Origin: Paragonimus westermani
Lineage: Eukaryota; Platyhelminthes; Trematoda; Plagiorchiida; Troglotrematidae
DNA length: 64,000 nucleotides
Direction: 5' to 3'
NCBI GenBank assembly: GCA_008508345.1
Contig: QNGE01001307.1
Span: forward strand, 112,365 to 176,364
Below the pieces are notes generated by a model. The model saw nothing but the letters and a program-made list of their open reading frames with translations. It had not been told where the DNA came from and did not search any database. Each line of letters begins with the position of its first letter. Position 1 is the first letter of the stretch. Of the stretch, positions 24,452 through 34,585 are shown in pieces. A program made the translations under genes and the position numbers.

Positions 24452-24473
24452 ATCATCATCATCATCACCATCA
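24452..24473. repeat. (ATC)n microsatellite
   Basis: About seven ATC units, one with an interruption. Confidence 0.85.
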
Positions 24474-25038
24474 GTCCGTCGTCACCCTTACTGGCAGCGA
24501 TACCCAATAGTGGCTGACAATGTTCCCGAGCTGTCGACTAGGGTTTGCAATGGAAATGGAGGTACAAGTTACTTAACGCATCTTGGAGTTGCAGTTTGAT
24601 GTCGTTTTCAAAGATGGAATATCAACTTCATGTTAGTGACTAGCAACTGTGACTCAGTCTCACGGATGACGGAAAACAATCTGATCATTCTGTGTATGAG
24701 TGGAAGTTAATCAAAATTCCTCATGGTCCGCTAAATACTTGAGTTTCGTTGATCATAGCCAAACACTGATACACACGTCAGACAGAGCTGGAGACTGCTT
24801 TGTGTTAAAAAGAGTTGTTCTGAAAATTTGATCTGATCAGGCTTGTTTAACCAAATAATGGTTACCCGTGAAGGACTTGGAACAGTCTGCACATCGAAAG
24901 ATCTCTACTGGGGACTAGAGAGCTCTGAGATTTTCTCTTGCCGACATTATCGGTGTCCACAGTGCGTTGTGAACTGAACCGAAGAGTCAGTCAAACTCTG
25001 GCGAACCATGAAGCAGTAGCCACTTCCAATCCACGGAT
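24474..25038. other. Non-coding flank left of the LTR element
   Basis: No gene or repeat recognised. The sequence next to the LTR ends in CGGAT. Confidence 0.4.
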
Positions 25039-25206
25039 TGTAGAAGGAGTCAAGTGGTGATATCAAGAACGGTGTATTCACTACACGACAGATTGAATCC
25101 CCATAATGTCTTAATGCGAATCAATATATATGAGACAAAAATAACTTCCTTGACTTTGATTGGCTTGCGTCCTGTCACTCGTTCTTATTGGTTGGCACTG
25201 TCCACA
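25039..25206 (-). repeat. 3' LTR of the Gypsy element (168 bp)
   Basis: It starts TGTAGAAG and ends GTCCACA on the plus strand and is matched by 29012-29179 at all but about four positions. It contains two ATTGG boxes. Confidence 0.95.
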
Positions 25207-25222
25207 TCCTTCGTTGTTTTTT
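25207..25222 (-). other. Polypurine tract
   Basis: In the element's sense direction, AAAAAACAACGAAGGA lies directly before the 3' LTR. This is the position from which plus-strand DNA synthesis is primed. It overlaps the stop codon of the pol frame and contains two C residues. Confidence 0.6.
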
Positions 25223-26000
25223 AAATAACTTTGGGGATCTTCCGGTTTCTCAATACGAATTCGTGTTCCCGATTGTTCTCGATTAGGCTAGAACTATTAT
25301 CCAGGGTCAACGTGGATCCTTTACGCAAGTGCACTCTGCTTCTTCGCAGTAGTCCTTGATTATTACATAGTACTTCGTACGACCGTTCGCCTGCTCCTCT
25401 AACAACTGTTCCTTTTTGCCAGGTGTTTGTTCCTGCCCCAAGTGGTTGTATACAAACTGAATCACCTTCTGCCAGTTGTGGTAATTCCCGCGACCCTCTG
25501 TCGTATATCAGTGCTTCCCTTTCCATGCGTTTTTTCAAACGTTGTCGTGTTACCGTCCATGGGGTTTGATGTGGATCTAAAGCGTTTTCAACCAAAGGTA
25601 TCCTGGTTTTCGTTCGTCGCCCGAAAAGTCTTTGTACGGGACTCAGTTCTATATCGGCAAACGGTGTGTTTCTGTGCTCTAGCAGGGCCAAGTACGGATC
25701 TTCTTTGGCTGCAAGGCATTTCTTCATTATTTTCTTTGCTTCTTTGACGGCTGATTCTGCTTTTCCATTAGACTGACTGTGATAAGGACTGGAAATCTCG
25801 TGTGCAAAACGCCATTTATTAGCGAAGTCTGCAAATTGATGAGATGCGAACTGTGGACCACCATCTGATCTGACGCGTTCTGGAATCCCGTATCGTGCGA
25901 ACTGACTTTTCAGTTTGTTGATCACTTCTTCCGATGAGGTTGTGTTAAGCTTTTCGACTTCGAAGAAATCGCTGAAGTAGTCGGTGACTAGGAGGTACGT
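25221..26000 (-). pseudogene. Integrase C-terminal part of the Gypsy polyprotein
   Basis: This is the continuation, in the same frame, of the gag-pol frame that stops at 26001-26003. It carries the second catalytic Asp of the integrase core (SDGGPQF), the catalytic Glu (NGKAESAVKEAKK) and a C-terminal domain with LAEGDSVCIQPL and GTVVRGAGERSYEVL, an SH3-like fold typical of retroviral-type integrases. It ends in TAA at 25221-25223. No frame change separates it from the upstream part, so the break is a single nonsense codon and the tail is not translated without readthrough. Confidence 0.9.
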
Positions 26001-29000
26001 CTAATCTGCATGTGAAAACAAATCAGCTGCCACATGTTGCCACGGTCGATGTGGTACGGTGCGACGGTGCATAGGTTCCTTCGGTTGACGACTACCGTGT
26101 TGATTACAGACATCGCAGTTGGACACGAAATCTTTAACTTGACTCGTACTCCCAGGCCAGTAAACAGTTTCCTTCCCACGCCTTATGCATCCGTTGATGC
26201 CCAAATGGGAACGGTGTAGTTCCTGCAGTGTTGCTCTCCTTGCCGGTCTGGGGATCACAAGGCGGTTCCCACGGAAAATCAGTCCGTCTTCTGTAGTCAA
26301 CTCATCTCGAACCTTGAAGTACGGGCGGATTATTTCTTCCACAGATCGGGTATTATCCGGCCAACCTTCTCGGATTTGTTGCATGAGTTTTTGCATTTCT
26401 TCGTCCTCTGCGAAGGTTTCACGTATTCGTGACATCCGCTCGTCTGGTTCGGCCAGTGTGAGATGGACCTGATCGAATTCTGCCCCTTTGTCTTCGCATG
26501 TAGGTACGGGTGCTCTCGATAACGTATCGGCTAGTACCATATCCTTTCCTGGGGTGTAAATTATATCACAATCATACTTCTGTAGATGTACCAGCATAGA
26601 CTGTAAACGGCGCGGAGCCTTGTCTAACGGCTTATTAACAATGGTGGTCAACGGTTTGTGGTCGGTTTGAACTGTCGTCTTCCTTCCAAAAGTGTAGTCA
26701 TTAAACTTTTCCATGGCGAACACAACTGCTAGTAGTTCTTTCTCGATTTGTGCATACCGGGTCTCGGCATCGATCATTTTTCGGCTGCGAAAATCCAGAG
26801 GTTGTCCATTCTGTAGCAACACGGCTCCGATACCACTCTGGCTGCTATCGCACTGGACGACTAACGGCAGTCGTGGGTCGTAATAGCGTAAAACTGGTGC
26901 TTTCATGATCAGTTGCTTCACCTTCAGCCACGCCTGTTCCTGTGGGTCGCCCCACGTCCATACAGTGTTTTTGTGTGTAAGTTGCCTAATAGGCTGCATT
27001 ATTTGAGCTAAACGAGGCAAGAATCTGCTCAGATAGTTGATCATGCCGTTGAAACGCGATACATCTTTCACGTCGGTTGGTGGCGGCATATCTCTAATCG
27101 CCTCTACCTTAGCTGGATCTGGCTTGAGTCCGTCCTTTGTTAATAAATGCCCATGAAAAATTACTTCAGTCGCGCAGTATTCAATCTTTTCTTTTTTGAG
27201 CTTGATATCTAGTTGTTGGCACCTAGCAAGGAATCTTTCTAAGTTTTGGTCGTGCTCTGCCTTAGTCCGACCGTGTATCAAAACGTCATCCGCTATGCAC
27301 ACAACACCAGTGAGGTTTTCTACGGATTGAATGAGGCGCTTTTGGAAAATTTCGCTCGAAACTTTTAAACCAAATGGAAGTCGAAGCCAGCGGTATCGAC
27401 CAAACGGAGTTCCAAAGGTGGTGAGAAAGCTGGATTCTTCATCAAGTTTTACGTGCCAAAAAGCGGCTGATAAATCAACCTTCGTAAAGTAACCTGCGCC
27501 AGCTAAACACGGAAGAATATCCTCTAATAATGGAAGTCTATAGTGTTCTCTCCTCAAAGCTGCATTCAGTGGCTTTGGGTCGATGCAGACGCGCAATTCA
27601 CCAGACTTTTTAGTAACAACGGTAACTTGGCTTACCCAGTCAGTAGGTACTTCCACACGCCTGATCACTCCCAGATTCTCCAAACGCGAAATCTCTTTTT
27701 CGAAACTATCCTTTATCGCAAACGGTAGGCGACGCATAGGTAACACGATTGGTCGTACGGTTGGGTCTATTGATAGCTTGCAAATGCCCGGGAAACTTCC
27801 CAAGGAGCCATCAAAAACGCCCTGATACTTTTCGCAAATATGTGATAATTCAGTAGTTATAGCATTGATACAGTGGAACGTTACCAGATCGAGCGCTTCA
27901 ATAGCCTCGACTCCCAGAAGTGGCAGGAAATCTTCCTCGACCACGAAAATCACTTGTTGGATCTGCTTTCCGTTGGCTGGGTTGCGGAGGGTTGCTGTAA
28001 ACTTTCCTGCAGGTTTCACAGCAGTCCGGTTCCACATGCGAAGCGTTAAGTTCGTGGCGCTCAGCGGCACCGTGGGAATGCAAGATCGTGGAACGAGACT
28101 GACACCTGCTCCCGAATCCAACTGGAAGTTGATCCTTTTTCCATCGAGTTCGATTTCCGCCGATCGTACTCCTGGATGTTGTTCTTCCATCTTCACAGCA
28201 CTGATGGTCGGGGAGTATGGTGCTCGGTTGGAATTTATCGAAGTGCTCTTGCAGCAGTTCGCGAAGTGGTTGGCTTTTCCACATTTTGCACACCTTCTCT
28301 TCCATGCCGGGCATTGTTCCTTTAGCGCACCATGACGTCTTCCGCAGAAGGAGCATCCTTTCAGATTCCGGTTGTATTCTGCGTTGATCCGGTGGATTTC
28401 TTCTGTCGAGTGAGTTCTGAGGGCTTCTGCCTTTTTGTCGGCTGCCTCCTCACTGCGGCAAATATCTATGCATTGCTTCAAACTCAATTTCGGGTCTTTC
28501 AGCAAACGTTTGGTGATGTTGGCATCGTTCATCCCAATGATCAACCTATCTTTGATCAACTTGTCCTGCATACATTTGCAGAAACCGCATGACTCGGACA
28601 TAGACATCAGCGCTTGAATGAAGTGATTCATTGATTCGCTTGGTCCCTGTGTGCGGCTGTTAAATTTGTAGCGTTCAAACGTATCGTTCATTTGGCCCAA
28701 GCAAAACTGTTCTAGCTTCCTCATCATCACCTCCCAATCACCGGCGTCTTCTTCCGGCTCGAATGAAAATGTATTCATCAGTCTCACTGCCTCGTCTCCG
28801 ACTGCGTGCCGAAACATGGCGAGTTGATATTCTTTCTCAGTAGTCGCCAAACGAGATAGCGTACGGAAGTCCTCATACTTCTGCTTCCATGTCTTCCATC
28901 GGCTGGCAAGATCATCGTCTTCGTTCAGCTTCAGTGGGGCTGGTGGTACTATGCTCAGACCTCCAACGGACGTCATCTTTGGCAGATCCTGGTCTTTCAC

Positions 29001-29012
29001 CTCTGTCACCAT
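26001..29012 (-). CDS. Gag-Pol polyprotein of the Gypsy element, ended early by TAG
   Basis: The first ATG (29012-29010) begins on the last base of the 5' LTR, and the frame runs 1003 codons to TAG at 26001-26003. In order it encodes: gag with a capsid-like helical region; two zinc knuckles near residues 220-250 (CSFC and CAKCGKANHFANC); an aspartic protease with LDSGAGVSLVP near residue 297; a reverse transcriptase with VDLSAAFWHVKL and an IADDVLIHG catalytic box near residue 570; RNase H with CDSSQSGIGAVLL near residue 719; and the HHCC zinc finger of integrase near residues 930-970, with the first catalytic Asp (AADLF) shortly before the stop. GTG codons inside the LTR extend the open frame but are not likely starts. 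The stop removes most of the integrase core, so autonomous transposition is unlikely, while gag, protease and RT could still be made. Confidence 0.93.
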   Translation of the reverse strand: MVTEVKDQDLPKMTSVGGLSIVPPAPLKLNEDDDLASRWKTWKQKYEDFRTLSRLATTEKEYQLAMFRHAVGDEAVRLMNTFSFEPEEDAGDWEVMMRKLEQFCLGQMNDTFERYKFNSRTQGPSESMNHFIQALMSMSESCGFCKCMQDKLIKDRLIIGMNDANITKRLLKDPKLSLKQCIDICRSEEAADKKAEALRTHSTEEIHRINAEYNRNLKGCSFCGRRHGALKEQCPAWKRRCAKCGKANHFANCCKSTSINSNRAPYSPTISAVKMEEQHPGVRSAEIELDGKRINFQLDSGAGVSLVPRSCIPTVPLSATNLTLRMWNRTAVKPAGKFTATLRNPANGKQIQQVIFVVEEDFLPLLGVEAIEALDLVTFHCINAITTELSHICEKYQGVFDGSLGSFPGICKLSIDPTVRPIVLPMRRLPFAIKDSFEKEISRLENLGVIRRVEVPTDWVSQVTVVTKKSGELRVCIDPKPLNAALRREHYRLPLLEDILPCLAGAGYFTKVDLSAAFWHVKLDEESSFLTTFGTPFGRYRWLRLPFGLKVSSEIFQKRLIQSVENLTGVVCIADDVLIHGRTKAEHDQNLERFLARCQQLDIKLKKEKIEYCATEVIFHGHLLTKDGLKPDPAKVEAIRDMPPPTDVKDVSRFNGMINYLSRFLPRLAQIMQPIRQLTHKNTVWTWGDPQEQAWLKVKQLIMKAPVLRYYDPRLPLVVQCDSSQSGIGAVLLQNGQPLDFRSRKMIDAETRYAQIEKELLAVVFAMEKFNDYTFGRKTTVQTDHKPLTTIVNKPLDKAPRRLQSMLVHLQKYDCDIIYTPGKDMVLADTLSRAPVPTCEDKGAEFDQVHLTLAEPDERMSRIRETFAEDEEMQKLMQQIREGWPDNTRSVEEIIRPYFKVRDELTTEDGLIFRGNRLVIPRPARRATLQELHRSHLGINGCIRRGKETVYWPGSTSQVKDFVSNCDVCNQHGSRQPKEPMHRRTVPHRPWQHVAADLFSHAD
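28998..29011 (-). other. Primer-binding site
   Basis: Directly after the 5' LTR the sense strand reads TGGTGACAGAGGTG. TGG is the complement of the tRNA CCA end, and the first seven bases match the expected complement of a tRNA-Trp 3' end. That tRNA primer is reported for the CsRn1-type fluke retrotransposons. The match fades after seven bases, so the tRNA assignment is tentative. The gag start codon overlaps this site. Confidence 0.45.
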
Positions 29013-29179
29013 GTAGAAGAAGTCAAGTGGTGATATCAAGAACGGTGTATTCACTACACGACAGATTGAATCTCAATAATGTCTTAATGCGAATCAATAT
29101 ATATGAGACAAAAATAACTTCCTTGACTTTGATTGGCTTGCGTCCTGTCACTCGTTCTTATTGGTTGGCACCGTCCACA
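29012..29179 (-). repeat. 5' LTR of the Gypsy element (168 bp)
   Basis: Matches 25039-25206 with about four substitutions and starts and ends with the same TG/CA dinucleotides. Confidence 0.95.
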
Positions 29180-29377
29180 GATACCTGCTGACGGTTAGAT
29201 TTCGTGCTCGGAGTTCACTTAGCCGTAACTTGTGATTTACCGACCACAACTTATTTATGTGCAGAACCAATTTAATCCGAGTGAAGCTTCAATATTCTAT
29301 TTTGTTGTGTCCTGAATCGATAGGTTTACAGGTGCCCCGATAGACTACATGTAGCGATTAATCCTGACTGAGTGACA
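29180..29377 (+). repeat. Dispersed repeat, copy A
   Basis: About 195 bp that align in the same orientation with 34386-34585, at roughly 70% identity by eye. The shared blocks include TTTCGTGC, GAGTTCACTT, TTATGT-CAGA, CCTGAATC and CCGATAGACTAC. The copy begins exactly where the LTR ends. No coding content is seen. Confidence 0.7.
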
Positions 29378-29411
29378 GGTCACTCGTTCTTATTGGTTGG
29401 CACCGCCCACA
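29378..29411 (+). repeat. Fragment of the LTR end
   Basis: This stretch repeats the last 30 or so bases of the adjacent LTR (CACTCGTTCTTATTGG, then TTGGCACCG-CCACA), 200 bp beyond the LTR and in the same orientation. It is a truncated LTR of the same family or a recombination scar. Confidence 0.75.
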
Positions 29412-29427
29412 TGGTTACGCACCGTTG

Positions 29428-29540
29428 ACAAGCTCTAATGAGGGCCAAACTCGAGTTCTGTGCTTTTTTCCGAAATAGGCTGGCTGGAAAGTCTGTCTGA
29501 ATGAGAAGGCTGTGGTCAAATTTGAGTGGTGTTCAACTTG
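29428..29540 (+). mobile_element. SINE-like repeat copy
   Basis: The core runs from GAGGGCCAAACTCGAG through TTTTTTCCGAAATAGG, CTGGCTGGAAAGTCTG and TGTGGTCAAATT to GAGTGGTGTTCAAC. It follows the family order but is diverged, and no clear tRNA-like head is present. Confidence 0.5.
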
Positions 29541-32500
29541 ACATATTCTTTCGCCTTATGCACTTTCCTTGCTGTTTAACTCACTCTGAAATTCATAAGA
29601 TAACAAATTCACTGGCAATCTCTCCATCTTTGAAACTGAGCACCATTCCAGTAATAGCGTGTGCTGCGCCCGGTCAGTGATACTCGTATCCTATCTCCTA
29701 CAGAACCAAGTACTCGGACTTTGGTTGCAGATCCGAAGTCTCATCAGGTTGACCGGGTGAACGAGTTTCACATAAGTGGACCTGAACCGTGTAGTGTTCC
29801 CCGGCGTAACATTTCGTACATTCTAGTCGCATCTGTACGTATAACCAGTTTAAGATATATATCCATATATTTGCAGAGGGCAAGTTACGACCACCATACG
29901 ACAACAAAAAAAAACAGGAGGAACTGAAAAGGATTTTTGGTTTGCAGACACGGAAGATAAGTCCAAATATGCTCAAAATTTGTCGCGTTCACTACCTCAA
30001 TTAAAATGGTGCTAACCTACGTCAGTGGGAAAGTACGACAGGTTTAGAGTACAGAATAGGGAGATAGTTTGACAGAGCGCAGTAAATCAGAATGTCAGTC
30101 AAGTGTTATCAGGCCAGACAATCGTTGTCCAGTAAGTGGAACTGTGGGCAGTTTCGACTTTAGCAATGATCAATCATGTTGGCAGTTGATTAATACCGGA
30201 AAAGACTGCTGTGCTTGGTGACCATCTTTCAAGCATTGTGTTGGCCAGCCGATAGGGTACACTGCTCTGCCCGTCCGGCTGGCACATGGACCACCGCAGA
30301 TTCAATGAGCGACATGATGAAGTGTCACTTTACCTGACTGAGATGCAAGTATACTTATACAAACGCAGTAAGGTCACTTCAGTTCGTCGATGATTCCATG
30401 ACTTGGAGATCAGCAGGGGTCAGTGTGTACTCCTATCCTTTCGCCTACCTGACGTGTCTGAAATGAGTGAGTTTCGCGGTCGCCAAAACGGTCAGATGGT
30501 AAACGAGTCGGAGTGAAAGCTGTTCACAAGCTGTTTGTTCTGAATACTGAGTACGGGTTCAGTGGGCTTCGTTGCCCAGGTGATGCATCCGATCATGTGA
30601 ACAGAGAGAAGATTCGTGCATGCATAATCCCACAGTCCAACAACGTGTTTTTTATATGACCTGACTACCAACCAGAAATGACATGTTTCAACTTGGTGGA
30701 TAGGGAAAGCGTGAAAAACTTGACGCCAACAAATATATCATGGGGTAACAAGGTTGTACGTTCTCCCGACCACCGTCTAGCGACGCACGTATAATCAACG
30801 ACAGAAGCTATCAACTAACACAAGTTGCTTGGGACATAGTACTATTAACAGGAAAAGTATGTTCAAATACGAGGAACAAACCCCAATTTGTTTGCATTCA
30901 CAAGAAGTAAAACGAGTGACCGCAGTAGGCTGTCAAGAGTCCGTATATACGACAACGATCGACGAACTGACGAAATGAGACCAAATCGGTCTGATGTGTA
31001 ACTAATTGTCCGACCGTCGGGCAGACAGATTAATTGGTGATAATGTCACGGTAGCCCGTAAGAAGATCGAGTTCACAGGAATGGGAACGACTGACAGACA
31101 ACAACGAGTGTGTGGGCAGGCCAGTGAAAATCAATGTTTGGGGGAGGCGAACTGGAGAATTTGTGCTTTTTGACGCCGGTTTTGGGGAAAACAAGGGCAA
31201 GCGGTTATTCCTGCAGGGTGAAAGGACGGATCGAGACCAGGTCAGTCGAAGAGAATCGTGACCACCGTGATTATCCTACAGAGACAGCAAACTGTACAGC
31301 TGCGCATAAACCAATAAAGTCTCATAAGCGTCAGCATAATAATCATAATGATAATCTATCGCTGTGGTAAGCGTAACGAAACCGCTGAGCCTGGTAATTG
31401 TAAGCAAATACTAGGTGCCTGTTTATTTTACAACGTACGTCACAATAGTTGACGCGACAAACTAGAAGACAAGTTACTACATGTGCGTTGGATGGTTCAC
31501 GTTTTCAATAGATTTATTGGTGTTTGCTAGCCATGAATCAGTGTTCGGTACCCGAGTAAATGAGACAGTTGGTCACACTTGGAACATTACTGAAAATTGG
31601 ACCTAAAAACTAGCTACCTTATTTCTCATGATAAGAGAAGACGTCACCGTAGTGCGTGATTCTGTCTAAGGTTAGTCTCTTATTGGACTGAAACCGAGGT
31701 AACTGTGCATAAATCGTCTCCGTTAGCATGGATGCACTCCGTAGTTTGCTCGTATTAATTCTGTGAGTGGAGCTTCTACGTTGAAATTACCCTGTAATTG
31801 GTCTTACCAGCTCACAGCAAACGGCAGAAAAAAATTAAAAGGCGGTTTAATAGACTATAGTATCCAGAGTCAGGCTCCTATCGGTTGGTTATAAGGGCTG
31901 GGCGTTAATCAAACGTGTGACCCGTAATACATTTGAAAATATCTACAGTGAGATACAACTTCGTTCAGCTCCAACATGGTCATCTTCGTGTAGCTCAAAC
32001 ACACGCTGCCTAAAAGTGCGACTTTCCTTTGTGTTCAGTTTTTTACTCGTTCCGGTGGATCAGGTTACTCGGTCGCCTACTCAGGTGCTTTTCCCAGTAC
32101 GTACACAAAAACACCCTAACATAGTTTACCACAGACGAGCTGAAATGCAGTGCCAGGAACTTTGTGAAGCATTTTGTTGGTTCAGGGCACCCTGTCTCAC
32201 TGGAATTGCCTTTCTATCCGATTTAACACTTGTCCTGTATTCACTACAATTGAGTCATATTTCGTGTACCGGCCACTTTGGAATGGGTCAAAGTTTGTTT
32301 AAGCAATCCACATTTGTATACATGGATGATACTGGTCTAGGTCGAACGGTTGTTTTGACCCTCTGTTACCCCCTTGACATATGCCGTGCTTAATTTGTAC
32401 ACTTGATTGCTCTGATATCTAAGGTGTTTTAACTACTTACGTGAAAAATGGCTTTGTTTTTACTCCGTTAAAAACTAGAGTAAAACAAACTGTCGTGTGA

Positions 32501-34385
32501 GTGTCCCGAGATTATTAAGTGTAGGCAGACTGTTCGCCAACTTAGCTTTTGCTTCCAGTGGACTCATACTGGTTAACTACAACGTGTAATCACCTCTAGA
32601 AAATGCATTCCCATTGAGGCAACACCTTAGTTATCATTGTGCAACCTTTGCAAATCAGTTGTCTAAACTGACTGTACTGGTGCTTTGAGTCCGGGACATT
32701 TGAAGTCAAGCTACTCAGATGAATTTGTCAGGTATCTGTGCTCTACTCCAGATTTCACTTTGACGGTTGAATGGAAGTAGAGATCACTAAAACACATACT
32801 GGGTTAACGGGTTGTTCATGGTTGATGTGAAAATACCACATTATCGAAATTTTTTGAACTCAACCTATCGAGTTTAACCGTGAAAATGTGCATCACAGAC
32901 CCCCTGACCAGGATTTATGCCTAATGTGTTACGGATATGCAGCACTGTATTCGTGCATTCACGAGAAAAATTATAGTTTACACACTGCTGGATTAGCGAG
33001 AATGTATAAGTCTTGTGCATACTTGCTTCGTATCTAAAAGGCGCTCACTACTTTGGCTTCTCTTGCAATTAGTCTGATTGCTGATTACGGGAAGGATTCC
33101 CTAAGAAATGACTTGACGGTGAACAGAGAAATGCTATGCATGAAGTCGTCTTAACCTACAACGTCAGGGCAAGTGTCCGAAGACCTGGAGGCTCCACAGA
33201 GTGTCTTGAAATTCTGAATGGTCGGTGGCAACCAGTCTATCAACTACAGACCGACTGCCATACCCTCCGTTTAATTCAAAGTCTTGGGAGTCAAAAATGA
33301 TGACAGGCCGAGGACTTACTCGGTGTATCGTATGTTATTGTCAAACAATTAATATAGATTTTGAATTGGATTTCCACGTCTGACCAACCACATCAAGCCA
33401 GTGAGCAACAGACCACAGCCGCCGGTAGACGTAAGCTAGCAGATGTTAAATTTTCAGACTTTCAAAGTACTTCACCAATCATTCACACAGTTCTTTATAA
33501 GGAAGTTCATTAGAATGGTATTGTTGGTGCCTTGGTGTTTTCGTCGACGGACTGTCTGAAGGGACTGTATTTTAATTCAAAATTTAATGGAAAGACTGAA
33601 AGTTTGCAGCGTCATATCACTTCGTTAGAGCTTACAAGCAACTCTTTCAAATACAAAGTGAACCACTAGCAGAACACCGTCCACTAACGAGAATCAGAAA
33701 CGATTATTTCAGAAGACCTTAGGCCATCGTCCACCTGGGTCTTGACGACAAGGCAAGTAACTTGTCCGTAGGGATGCCAACTATTCTTTTTAGGCCTATT
33801 CCGCTGAAGAGTTTGCATTTGCTGTCCAACCAGATAGTTTACCGTAAACTCGAGTTAAATTTTCAGACTTATTGACCACTGTTTATGGAAATATTGTTGT
33901 GATCGAAAGCGTACGGCATGAGTAGTAAAAATTAACCCATTACTTTACTCGCTCGCTTATTGGAAAATATTGCTTGAACTGGATCTGTTAGCTTGATTCT
34001 GGCCAGAATTGATGGGAAATACGTTTGAATCACTACAAGTGAGACTGAGATTACGATAGCAAAAGGTTCGTCCGGATGCTCGAACCACCGAACGCCCGCA
34101 CCCGTTCCCGAGACTCCATTGTCGGGCTACTCAACCATAAACAAAATCCTGCACAGCGTCAATCTTAACTGCTCTCATACCTATACCCCATTTGTCAAAC
34201 TATCGTACTGTAAGTCATTCATATATATCCCTACGTAGTGATTATGTTAAAGACTGGCCAAACATCTTTCACACAGTTACACGCAACATACGCCGGTACT
34301 ACTGTGGTACTACGAACTCTGGTTTGAACTGTCCCCTTTTCGTTTATTTGTACCGCTTCATTGAAGTGCTATTGCATTATTGACT
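29541..34385. other. Non-coding stretch, nothing recognised
   Basis: About 4.8 kb with no supported exon. A 158-codon plus frame at 31917-32393 has no recognisable domain or splice context. A tRNA-like head (GGTCAGATGGTAAACGAG) near 30490 may mark another old SINE. Confidence 0.4.
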
Positions 34386-34585
34386 GATACGTGTTGACAG
34401 TTGAATTTCGTGCCGAGAGTTCACTTTGTTGTAAATTGCATAATTTGCTAACCATTACTTATGTACAGAGCCAGTTTCATCTAAATGAACCTTTAAAGTT
34501 CTGTCTTGTTCTGCCCTGAATCAAGAGATTAACAACTGACCCGATAGACTACCTATAGCTGTAAATCCTCATTGATTATGCAAGT
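34386..34585 (+). repeat. Dispersed repeat, copy B
   Basis: Partner of 29180-29377 in the same orientation. Its left neighbour is ordinary sequence, which shows that the LTR element beside copy A is not part of the repeat. Confidence 0.7.

Larger units (their letters stand above)
25039..29179 (-). mobile_element. Ty3/Gypsy LTR retrotransposon, nearly intact
   Basis: This 4141-bp element lies on the minus strand between two 168-bp LTRs that begin TG and end CA. In the sense direction the order is 5' LTR, primer-binding site, one gag-protease-RT-RNase H-integrase frame, a purine-rich tract and 3' LTR. That is the Ty3/Gypsy (Metaviridae) order, with integrase last. The two LTRs differ at about four positions, so the insertion is fairly young. 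One in-frame TAG interrupts integrase. No convincing target-site duplication is visible: CGGAT lies on the left and GATAC on the right, sharing only GAT. The very short LTRs and the two zinc knuckles in gag recall the Mag-like side of the group, but the clade is inference. Confidence 0.95.

Noticed and set aside
27865..28356. Long open frames on both strands within the gag region (156 and 152 codons)
   Set aside because: They are shadows of the gag-pol frame and show no domains of their own.
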